64,000 nucleotides of DNA, from positions 47,270 through 111,269 of the forward strand of contig WTPW01000560.1 in the NCBI GenBank assembly GCA_009809945.1, read 5' to 3'. Below are positions 33,911 through 43,955 of the stretch, in pieces. The stretch is from Gigaspora margarita (taxonomy: Eukaryota; Glomeromycota; Glomeromycetes; Diversisporales; Gigasporaceae). Each line of letters starts with the position of its first letter. The stretch's first letter is position 1. The position numbers were made by a program, and so were the translations under genes. Under the pieces are notes generated by a model that saw nothing but the letters and a program-made list of their open reading frames with translations, had not been told where the DNA came from and ran no database searches.

Positions 33911-35031
33911 TGGAAATAGCCCTTTACCTGTGGGGTATGCAAAGTATTGTCCCTTTTTATCTGCTGTTTTAATAATCAAAGTCTTGGTAGTTGAGAATTT
34001 GGTTATATATATTAGAGCTGCCAAGAGTAGCAAGCCCCTATTCCTTCAGATTTGCTAAATAACATCATTCAATTGTTGAATAAAGTCAGATGATCGAGCA
34101 ATAATAATTGTGTATTTCATCTTCACTTGTACTACTATATATTTTGAAAAACATTTGTTCTAATGTAACTCAGGTTTTAAGAAATTTAGTCATTTTAAAT
34201 ATGATTCTTCTTATTATAGTGAAGATTCAATATAGTAAAGAATTATTAAACATTAGTTATACTGCGAAATTTAATAAAAAATCAGAACTTAGAATTATTT
34301 AAATTTTATTATACTACAAATATATTACATATTACATGTCATATTAATTATATTAATTCATATAAAAAAGAAGCTTTTGAATGTTTAATTTTAAACAAAG
34401 TCTTTGTTTCTTTTTCATTTTTAATTTCTTAATATTGAATAATACAACTTTCTGGCTTATAAAATCTTTGATAGAATATTAGAAACATTTATTCGTCAAT
34501 GAAAAAATAAATGTTCTTTAATGGATTAAAATAAATATAATCAATGCTTAACTGCACTTAAAAATCCAAATTATATAACCAAATTTTAAATATTGGATAG
34601 CTCATAATTTTAAAATTTTTTATTTGACATAATTAAAAAAACTTCCAATTGAAAATAAACTAGGGGCGCAAGCTTATTTTATTAAATTTTCATAATTTGT
34701 GCAATGCACCAAGTAACATGCTATTCAAGAAAAAACCTGGTGAAGGATATTTTTTTTTACTATGCTTATATTTTCTTTTTAATGACAATAAAATTTTAGC
34801 ATGCAATTGAAAAGATTGGTATGTGGTATTGTTTTATCTAGCAAACAGAAGTTGATGATGCCATTATGAATTGAGAGTGTTTTAAAAGCATATTAGCCCT
34901 GGGATTATTAAAATTATCAATTCATATGTTAATTTAAGTAAGAACTGATATTATACTTGGCAAAAAAGAGAAGTGGCATGCTCAAAAGAAGTAATTTACT
35001 ATATACAAGACAATGTAAGTGCATTTTATGT
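33911..35031. other. AT-rich stretch without recognised genes
   Basis: Includes the non-repeat minus-strand continuation upstream of the Cys-rich units (to about 34050), with no convincing start. Nothing else recognised. Confidence 0.35.
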
Positions 35032-35647
35032 CAGGGTGTTCGGTCAACGATGTTTGAAAAAACTATATACAGTACCATATAAAAATTAATTATTAAGAAT
35101 TTTTTGAATTTTATAATAAGGATAGTAATTAAGATAAAGACTGGGGTTATTTATCACTTTTTATATATAATTTGATAGTAAAGAATAATTTGCATATTTT
35201 TAGATGTCTAGAATAGCTTTACTTTTTTCAATTATTTTAGCACAAATCGATTCTTAAATGCTTTTAACAAAGTTACGTTAAAAATTTTGTATTCTGATAT
35301 TAAATTTTCTTCCCACAATGAAAATACCTCTTTTAGAATAGTTTACAACATGAAACAGAATTTTGTAAAGAGTCAACTTTAAATTTAAATATTAATATTA
35401 AAAAAGTTTCAACGTAACTTTGTAATAAAGGTGTTTAAGAATCGAATTGTGCTAAAATAATTAAGAAAAATAATGCTATTTGCTCTAGATATCTAAAAAT
35501 ATATAAGTCATTCTTTACTGTAAAATTATATATAAAAAGTGATCCAGTTACTATATTGATCAGTATCCTGATCATTAAATTCAAAAATCTTTAATAATTA
35601 ATTTTTATTTGGTACTGCATATAGTTTTGTCTGACTGAATATCCCAG
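35032..35647. mobile_element. Large near-palindrome (foldback element), about 616 bp
   Basis: The left end CAGGGTGTTCGGTCAACG, then AACTATATACAGTACC and TAAAAATTAATTATTAA, pairs with the right end CTGAATATCCCAG, GGTACTGCATATAGTT and TTAATAATTAATTTTTA. Further inner pairs are TAGTAAAGAATAA, AATTATTTTAGCACAAATCG and AAAGTTACGTT with their complements. Both arms together cover almost all of the element. No ORF and no clear duplication. Confidence 0.65.
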
Positions 35648-36468
35648 TTCTACGCAGTAATATAAAAATTGATCAAATTTTTTAATCATGCGAATTTTTT
35701 ACTGTTGTGCTCTTTTTATTGATTATGCAATTTTTTTTTACTTAAATTTATAAAGCAGTTTTTTAATATAACTGTAATTTACACATATTTATATATATAT
35801 TTTTTAATTTCTTTAAATTTATTATAATGACGCACCTTAATCTGAAAATATCAATTTCTCAGCGCAAATCCGTTAGTGGTCAAAATTTTTAGATTTTTGG
35901 ATATTTTATAAATTCGTCATAATGTCTTTGATAGATTTGATCAGTTAGAGGTTATGTTTCTTCAACATCAACTATGTCAATAATTTAGTCTCGACTACTA
36001 TGCTACTGGATGCTCACTGCAACTGTATCCTGTGCGATGCAAACCTTGTTAATTGATGGTATTTTTTAAAAAAAATATGATGATTGTTTCCATTTTGGGT
36101 AGGGAACATAGATGTATCCAAGTTGCAAAACCTTAGAATGTCCTAAACTAAATCTGGTCAATAGATTTATATTTTTGTTATTAAAAAATGCTTTGCATAT
36201 AATATCAAGTTGCTCTGTTCACTACTACCACATAACATAAGTTTATTGGCCTAATTTGGCAATTAAACCTTATAGAAAGCCTGTGATAATTCTCAATTTC
36301 TATTTAAAGCAAGTCTCGATAGAAAATATATTTATATATTATCTAAAAAATTTTTTCATACACTTTTTCTTATGAATAATTAAAGAGGTATGTCGATTTG
36401 ATAAATAAATGTAAAATGTTTATTTGTTAATTACTTTTTTGAAAGTTTTATTAAAATATGTCTCATTT
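35648..36468. other. AT-rich stretch without recognised genes
   Basis: I found no reading frame or repeat of note here. Confidence 0.3.
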
Positions 36469-37425
36469 TAGATAGCAAAGTTGAAGTTGCTTGCATCCTT
36501 ATTAAGCATTCCACGTTGACGAAAGGAAAAATACTCGAGTGGGATCTTATTACAACAGAACTTCAAATTATGGGTTTTAAGCAAGTTGATAATTTTACAG
36601 AGGTTAGAATGGAATTCATATGCACGGAGTGAGTTTTCTTATTGATTATTTGTTGAGTCATAGTGTATCTGAAGTTATGCTGCTACATCAGTATAATGAA
36701 ATCTGATAGAAAATTAAAACTCTTCATGGCTAACTATTTTGATAGTTGAACATTCTTCTCTATCAGTTATGGATATTCCTGTAGAAAACCAGGCCCTCTC
36801 TGCATTAGAGAGGCACTTTTTGTATTATTAGGGAGTGTGCAACTAGGAAGTTGGTGAATAGGATACACTCTGGCATTGAGCATATAACCGTAGACTATTC
36901 TGGCCATGTGTCTTTGTTGGTTAATGATGATGATGCATATATTCACTATTTATCATTCATTCTATAGTGGTCAGGTGATGAGAGTAGGGACATAATCTGC
37001 CAAGTCGACAGAATCACCATTGTGATCCAATGCAAAAATTATTCAAATCACGGTTCAATTAGTAATTTAATTATTTCATGCTATTATAAATACTATATGC
37101 TCGAAGAAATATTATATACTAAATTTTTTTTTATGAATTAAAATTTTTAGGTAATAGCATCATCTTTCGCACATGAGACCATCATGTGTGGATATGCTCG
37201 TGATAATAAAGAGGAATTCCTACTATTGGTATCGTAGTAGCTTCTCACATAGAAACATTCGCTCTTGCCACAGTATGTGTAGCTGAAATGACCAAGAATT
37301 TGATCCTCTTGTCATATAAACCCAAATTTTCTCTTTATGATCTTAACGTGATTATTAAAGTCGAAGAGGGTTTTTTACCTACTTTCGTCTATAAATTTCT
37401 TTTTATGACAAGAGGACATATTCTA
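36469..37425 (+). pseudogene. Relic of an Mrr-like restriction-endonuclease-fold protein
   Basis: Two in-frame islands fit this family. The first (about 36480-36640) reads KGKILEWDLITTELQIMGFK, like the start of Mrr/type IV nuclease-like domains, where the E of a KGxxxEW motif begins the fold. The second (about 36970-37060) reads GDESRDIICQVDRITIVIQC followed by KNY. The I-x-C-K-N-Y signature is the catalytic (D/E)xK strand of this fold, and the usual upstream acidic residue of a GDGGID motif is here GDESRD. A third stretch (37195-37390) gives VAEMTKNLILLSYKPKFSLY after frame changes. Stops and frame changes separate the islands. In fungi such domains occur in expanded families of unknown role. 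Function of this copy: none expected. A hAT-like element begins 20 bp after the last recognisable piece. Confidence 0.5.
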
Positions 37426-38062
37426 AGTTTCTTATATATACACCTTAGTGATACAAATCAATAAAAATTTTTCAATCGATTAGTTGATGGATCATTTTAT
37501 CCAACTAATCGATTAATCAAATTTATTCAACTAATCGATTAGTTGGCCAATCAATTAATCGATTAGTTGACTAATTGATTGACTACAGTCTACTCCCGCT
37601 ATAATCATACTGTCTGGCAAAAACTTGATGTGACTATAGCGAGAGAAACATAATAATAGTCACATTATGTGATTATAGCGAGAGTTAATTTTATATTACT
37701 GCAAATGATTGGTATATAGGGTTCCAAAATTTCACCCGAATAACTATTTAACCAGTGACCCGACCCAAAAAATTACTAACCGGGTCATACTTTAATAAGA
37801 CCAGTTTAATTTCAATATACGGGTAACTGGTTGTTAAACAGGTAAATACAGATATACAGTTGATTCAGGTATTCAGTTTATAGATAATTGATGATTTAGG
37901 TTGGCGATAGTGTTAATGCATAAGATAATGCATAGCACATAGGATCTATTATCGTTATCAATCATTGAAAAAGCATAAATTTTTTTTAAAACTTGCATTA
38001 TTTTCTTGCATTCTGCATTTTATCTTAAACATTATTATACAAACCTGTTGTCCACTAGCAGC

Positions 38063-38245
38063 TGCCAACATTCACATTAGCCATTGCCTACAGCTATCAT
38101 TGATTACAAGTTATTACACAATAAGTTGTCATCCACGAGCTGTATCTACAAGTTGTCACCTGCAAGCTAAGTTGTCGCCCACAACTGTGCCTACAACTGT
38201 CACCTACCCACAAGTTGTTGCTCACAAATTGTCACCTGCAAAAAA
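38063..38245. repeat. Short tandem repeat ACAAGTTGTCACCTGCAAG
   Basis: Variants of ACAAGTTGTCACCTGCAAGC recur about six times. A plus-strand frame from 37965 runs through it and begins with a signal-peptide-like stretch (MKKHKFFLKLALFSCILHF). It lies wholly within element B and runs into the next element's end, so I do not call it a gene. Confidence 0.55.
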
Positions 38246-38265
38246 AAAACATGTCAAGCGTGTAA

Positions 38266-38796
38266 GGGGGCATCCATAAATAACGTTATGTACCCCTACA
38301 TAGTAGCTCTTGACCCCCCCTCTACTATATAAAAAAAATTTTAAAAATCTGTATGTTTATATATAAAATTTTACAAAAACTCGAATATATTCTGACCCGG
38401 TAATCCAATTTGGATGATTTTGGTACCATTCGATTCGTCTCTATGAGACGAATCCAATGGTACCAAAATCGTTTCATTGGGATCACTGGATCACGTTTTA
38501 TTAACGAAATACTATTGATTTTATAGTAATTTTATAAGAAAACATAATAACCAATAGTATTTCGTTAATAAAACGTGATCCAGTGATCCAAATCAAATGA
38601 ATTGGTACCATTCGAATCCTCTCTTCTAGACGGTTCGAATGGTACCAAAATAATCCAATTTGGACTACTGGATCAAGTTTTAGACAAATTTTTAGAAAAA
38701 AATTGCGTTATATTGGGGGGAACCCCCCTACATATTGCAAAATCGTTATATTTTGGGGGACCCCCCTCAAGCATAACATAATTTATGGATGCCTCC
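38266..38796. mobile_element. PIF/Harbinger-like MITE, TAA duplication, inside element B
   Basis: Left GGGGGCATCCATAAATAACG, right end ATAATTTATGGATGCCTCC; TAA at 38263-38265 and 38797-38799, as in PIF/Harbinger. Inside are strong inverted repeats, such as TTTTGGTACCATTCGATTCG / CGAATGGTACCAAAAT and ACGTTTTATTAACGAAATAC with its complement, so most of its 531 bp folds back. Confidence 0.8.
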
Positions 38797-39350
38797 TAAT
38801 AACAGAGGTCTAAAATTACAGGTATAGTATAATAATTTTAAATTATCAAGATATTTTTAGAAATTGTAATTATAGCATTAAAGTAAATATTTCTTTAAAA
38901 GCTCGACTTAATAAAATTATCTGTTTGACTTAAATTTATTGAGTTTTGCGAAGTGTATCCCTCTGATGATTAATTAATTTTATCAAATGATTGTAATGGC
39001 GATTGCGATTGTGCAAACTAATTTATCATAAATCTGAGTCTTGCATTGGCTAGGAGTTAGAAATAATTATTGTAAAAAAAAATTTAATTATCATAGGGGG
39101 TCTCACAATTTTGTTAATAACTTTGAATTAAATAAATCTTGCAATTAGTTAAACAGGTATTCGTATAGTTTAATTGGGCAACTGTGTCATCTGATATAAT
39201 TAGGTAACTGTATTATCTGGTCTAATCAGGTAGCCGTGTTATCCGGTTTAATCGGGTAACCAGTTTTGATTTCAGGTTTCTGGTTAATAAAAAGTGTTAA
39301 CCTGACGGGTCACAGGTTTGAATTTCCAATCCGGATTGGAACCCTATTGG

Positions 39351-39630
39351 CAGTGTTGTCACGGGACAGCTTTGGACAATAATTTGGACAATTTTGGACA
39401 ATTTTGGACAATTAAATAAAGTAAAATTACTTGAAATTTTATTAAGATAACCTATTTTAATTTTAACTGAAATGTGTTCAGCACCTAAAAAAATATATAG
39501 TTATATATTTTTTAAATAGATTTATTAATTATTAAAGCCTGGGCAAGCTTTGGACAATCTTGGACGTTTGGACAATTTTGGACGTGGACAAGCCAAAAAA
39601 GGCCGTGGACAGCCAAAACGTACAACACTG
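39351..39630. mobile_element. hAT-like MITE D, 8-bp duplication
   Basis: Starts CAGTGTTGT and ends ACAACACTG, the hAT CAGNG-type end. CCTATTGG is duplicated at 39343-39350 and 39631-39638. The interior has repeated TTTGGACAATTTTGGACAA words at both sides. The insertion point spans the right border of element B. Confidence 0.9.
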
Positions 39631-40005
39631 CCTATTGGTATATAGTCTCAAGAAAATGTGACTATTTCGGATGTAACTATTGTGGGAGTAGACTGTAATC
39701 GATTGGCCAACTAATCAATTAGTTGAATAAATAATAAATGAAACTTGGTAAAATACACATAAGGTAGCAACTGAAACAGCTGGGTTAATATTCTTATATG
39801 ATCGGCTGATTAAACGACCAATTGCCGAGTCGATTAATTGACCAATCGACTAGTCGATTAATCGATTAATTGGCCAATCAACTAATTGATTAGTCGACTA
39901 ATCGATTAATCGACTAAGTTGGGTCTGTAAAATTCAAATCGATTAGTTGTCAACTTTACAACTAATCGATTAATTCGATTTTCAATTCGTATCACTAATA
40001 CACCT

Positions 40006-40523
40006 TTCTTCACCTTCTTGGCTTTTTCCTTAAATCCAAATCCACTGAAGTATGGTACACAGGTTACTCAAGCATTGACTTTCATGTGGTGTAACCTGAA
40101 TAAATAACCGACGAATGCTCATTTTATTTTTATTTTTATTTTATTTTTGTATATTTTAATAATTTTAATCTAATGTATCCAATTTATTAATAAATACTAG
40201 TATCGTAAATTGTGAAGTATCCTAAATCAAGATTAACAAAATAACTCAGTAAAATTTTTTTATCAGAAAATTAACACTGGACAACTATTTTGTTTAAATG
40301 TGCAAATTTCTATAATGTGTTCTGTATCATGTACTTTATTTTTATTTGAATATTAATAAAAGTCAGCTAATTTCGCATATATAATCGTGTTTACTTTTGC
40401 ATGTGTATTTTGTAAATTTATTTTATTGTATTGTTTATCAACGTATATTAACTCGCATCTGATCAAAAATTTTTAAAATATTTCTTGGTAAAAGTGATCG
40501 GCCTAACAAATCGTCACGCACAC
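40006..40523. other. Stretch without recognised genes
   Basis: Continues the sequence into which hAT-like element A inserted. AT-rich and no frame recognised. Confidence 0.3.
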
Positions 40524-40805
40524 ATGACCGGACCATTATCTAAAGTAAGTACTACTGAAGATAGGTCTCAAATTACTGATTCACCAATTCGAAAAATTAC
40601 CAGAAACTAGAATAAATGAAATTTTACTGATTCATCTACTGAACTGATCCCAAAAAAGCCAGAATCCTTCATACTCTTGGTCTATGATAATCATGAACTT
40701 ATTAAAGATGAATTGTGTTTATTACCGGTATATAATAAGCATATGAAAGGTGTAATTGGTAATGATGTACATTATCTGATTGTAGAACTGGGTGTTAAGT
40801 TTATT
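40524..40805 (+). pseudogene. Exon-like remnant upstream of the LRR relic, unknown family
   Basis: From ATG at 40524 the frame reads MTGPLSK and then meets AAAGTAAGTA, a good splice donor. Further on, 40640-40800 gives KPESFILLVYDNHELIKDEL and then CLLPVYNKHMKGVIGNDVHY in one frame, with ordinary protein composition. Stops lie between the two parts. No family recognised. It could be the 5' part of the LRR gene that follows. Confidence 0.35.
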
Positions 40806-40899
40806 TATTAGGTTTGTTTTATTTTGTTTAAGCTTACATTTATTAGCGTTGCTTTTTGGGCTTTTTTGTGAAGTACGTTGAACAAGTATATTAGAAGGA

Positions 40900-42540
40900 A
40901 AATAACTTAAGATACTTATAAAGAATACTGAATTAGAAGCTTGAAAGCGTTATCAAGTACATCTTGCAACTACAAACTTTTTGAATCTTTGGTTTTGAAT
41001 CAGAAGTGAAAATAACATTAGCATATACACTTTGCAAGAACAACATGCTAACTTTTTAGAATCTTTTATTTGGAAAGCATTAGTAGTGCACATTGCAAGA
41101 ATCCACACTGACTTCTTCGAATCTTATAATAATAACCTTGGATTAGAATAGGAAATTATTATCAGGCGCAATTTGCAAAAACAATATATTGACCCGTAAC
41201 TTTTAAGGTAATAATAGGTCAGTAGCTTGAAAAGCTTTAACAGATGCACTTTGCAAGAACACACACTGACTTTTTCGAATCTTTATAATACAACCTTGGA
41301 TTAGAAAAAGATAATATTAATAGCTACACCTTGCAAGAATAGCAAGATTTTGAATTTCAAGATCATAATGGATCAGAAGATGGGAAATTGCACTTTGCAA
41401 GAATGCTACACTGATTTTTTTTCAAGAAATGTCATGACGACTTCTTTGAGTCTTTGCAATATTGCATCAGAAGGAGAAAGGCATTACCTGATGCACTTTG
41501 TAAGTATACTCCTACATTGACTTCTTTGAATCACTAATATAACAATATTGAATCAGTGCTAGACAATGCACTTTCAAGAACATCGTATTGAAAAAATTGA
41601 ATCTTGTATAGATCAAAAGCAGAAAAAGCATTGTCAGATGCAACTTGCGAGAATATCACGCTAACTTCGTTGAGTTTTTGCGATAATAATCTTGAATCAA
41701 AGAGAGAAAAGTATTATCGATGCACTTTCAAGTACACTATATTGATCTCTTTGAATCTCCAGTATAACAGTCTTGGATCAGTATTGGCAAACACACTTTG
41801 CAAGAATACTACACGGGAAGAGCTGAATCCTGTATTTAATAAGTTTTTTGATCAGAAATAGAAAAGCATTATTCAACACCATGCTGACTTCTTCAAATCC
41901 TTGTAATAATAATAATCTTGTATCAAAAGAGGGAAAATGATTAACAGGTAACACTTTGCAGTACACTACATTGACTTATTTGAATCTCCAGCATAACAAT
42001 CTGATCGGAAGGGTCTGCAACACCGTGTTTAAAGATTTAAATCTTATATGATATTGGGTCAGAATTAGAAAGCGTCAGCATATGCACTTTGCAAGAACAT
42101 CACGCTAACTTCTTCAAGTTTTTATAATAATAATAAGGAAAAAGACAACATCAAATGCGCCTTGCAAGTACACTATATAGACTTTTTTGAACCTCTGATA
42201 TAATAATCTTGATCAGCATTTTGCAAGAGCATCACAATAAAAGAGCAGAATCATGTATAAAATAAGCTTTGATCACAAATAGAAAAAGTGTAATAAGATG
42301 CGCTCTGCAAGAACACCATGCTGACTTTGTGATAATAATCTTGGTCAAAAAAGCGAAAAGTATTAGCACTTTCAAATACGATATATTGACTTTGAATTCT
42401 CAGTATAGCAGTTTTGGATCAGAAGGAGGAAAGTATTGTAATAATCTTGCAAGGGCACTGCATTGAAAGATTTATGTGTTAAAATGGATGCACTTCGAAG
42501 AATATTAAGTTCCTTTGAATTTTGAAATAATCTAATCAAA
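40900..42540 (+). pseudogene. Decayed leucine-rich-repeat (ribonuclease-inhibitor type) gene
   Basis: About fifteen degraded units of about 84 bp, each with versions of GCACTTTGCAAGAACA...CTGACTTCTTTGAATCT...AATAATCTTGGATCAGAA. Best-preserved stretches translate to NITLTSLSFCDNNL and TILISLNLQYNSLGS, the xLxxLxLxxNxL pattern of 28-residue RI-type LRRs (consensus ALCKNTTLTSLNLYNNNLGS). Stops and frame changes occur in nearly every unit, so the gene is long dead. Such LRR proteins are often in large families in Glomeromycotina. Confidence 0.75.
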
Positions 42541-43955
42541 ATAGAAAATCTTTAATGCTAGAATAAAGATTTAATTTGGATGTTTGAATTAGAAATAGGA
42601 TCGGATTAAGGTTAGAATTAGAATTGGGTTTTTGGTTATAAATAGGATTAGAGAGCAGAAATAGGGTGTTAAATAGATATGATGGATTGGCGTATGTATT
42701 AGTTGGGCAAATGTATATTGAATATGTATAAATAAATAAATTATAAAAGTAAAAAATATGTATGGTAGATACATTATATAAGTTATAATATATCGATATG
42801 CAGTATTAATATTTACGTTATTAATATACCCTTGGGTACATGTATTAACTTACTGTTATGTAAAATTTCGTAAAACTTTGTATTTTTTCGAATTTTTTCA
42901 AAAATCTTTATAAATATTACCCCAATTTTTATGTTTACGGAGTAATCGTAAGTTTTTCGAAGATTTATCTGTTAAAATACCAACCTACATTTATAAACAC
43001 ATTAGATATTTTTATAGGTTCGCACATAAGAATTCAATTTATTAAACTTTATTAAATTTTATTAAATTTTATTAGATTTATTACAGTATTTCATCAGATA
43101 AATCGAAAATAATAAAAGCTTTGATATGGGGTATACACAGCCTCTTTCCCTCTACTGTACGTAAATACGTATATACTTTTCGCATAACATTCTGTCAGGA
43201 ACTTGTAGATCACTTTTATTCAAGAAAAAAAATTAATATCAATACACACTGATAAAATACACTGCCATCAGGGCCAGCTTTATTGATTATGGTAAAGATA
43301 AAGCAAAATAGTAATATTTTAGCACAACAGAACTCCTTTTTATAAAAAATAAATTATATATTCTAGAAATTTGTATTTTTATCTGAAGTACTTAATCACT
43401 ACTCTGTAGAAGATATATCGCTAACATCATTGATGCTGGAATCCAATATTTAATTGCCAGAAAGCGGATCCTCTATATATACGTGAAATGTTGGAACACA
43501 ACTTTAAAGTTAGATAAATAAAGATTTTATGGACGTAAAATTCTTTCTAGATCTCTTATCATAATCTCTATCTTGCATGAATTCTTCAAAATGCCCACCT
43601 ACTCAATAGTTCGTGTCCAGATGATAGTCTTAATAGTACATATAAATTTTAAGTTGCGAAAAAATTGCTCATTCTGGGAATGATCTAAATCTTTAACTAT
43701 TGCCGATTATTGTGAATGCAGGACATTTGTGACTGCATCTTTATTTTTCTGGAAAAAAATCAGATGATCGCTTTCACCAAGTGAAATAATTTTAGTAATA
43801 TATATACAAGTTAATAAGACAATAACAAAAAAAAAAGTATGATTGCATTACATCCTATCATATGAGCTATGCTGATTGTTTTATTAATTGTTAGGTAACA
43901 AGTGTTTGAAAAACAAAGATTACAAAAAAATTATAGTTGAGGACGGCCAAAATTA
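42541..43955. other. Stretch without firmly recognised genes
   Basis: Mostly AT-rich. On the minus strand 43395-43450 could end a small frame (SINDVSDISSTE, then stop), and 43540-43600 reads EEFMQDRDYDKRSRKNF, so a further 3' part of the gene to the right, or another relic, is possible but not supported by clear splice sites. Confidence 0.3.

Larger units (their letters stand above)
37717..39346. mobile_element. hAT-like element B, inside MITE C
   Basis: Starts TAGGGTTCCAAAATTTCACC and ends GGATTGGAACCCTA. The 8-bp duplication TTGGTATA stands at 37709-37716. On the right it is split by element D: TTGG at 39347-39350, and again TTGGTATA at 39635-39642. The interior has GGTAACTGG/CCAGTTACC words in inverted orientation and a tandem GGTAACTGTATTATCTGG repeat at about 39165-39265. 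Confidence 0.8.
37586..39695. mobile_element. Tc1/mariner-ended MITE C, inside element A
   Basis: Left CAGTCTACTCCCGCTATAAT, right end ACAATAG-type sequence missing a few bases: TATTGTGGGAGTAGACTG. TA flanks at 37584-37585 and 39696-39697. Its own length without insertions is about 180 bp, close to the related MITE at 54317-54491, which shares the ATAGTCACA words. Confidence 0.8.
37446..39997. mobile_element. hAT-like element A (outermost of a nest), 8-bp duplication
   Basis: Starts TAGTGATACAAATC and ends GAATTCGTATCACTA; ATACACCT is duplicated at 37438-37445 and 39998-40005. Interior arms are built from CTAATCGATTAGTTG words, present as inverted sets at 37470-37580 and 39697-39980. Removing nested elements leaves about 440 bp. 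The same CTAATCGATTAGTTG words occur at 59320-59580. Confidence 0.85.

Noticed and set aside
37965-38279. 104-codon frame with a signal-peptide-like start
   Set aside because: Lies inside a transposable element, consists largely of a 20-bp tandem repeat and runs into the end of another element.
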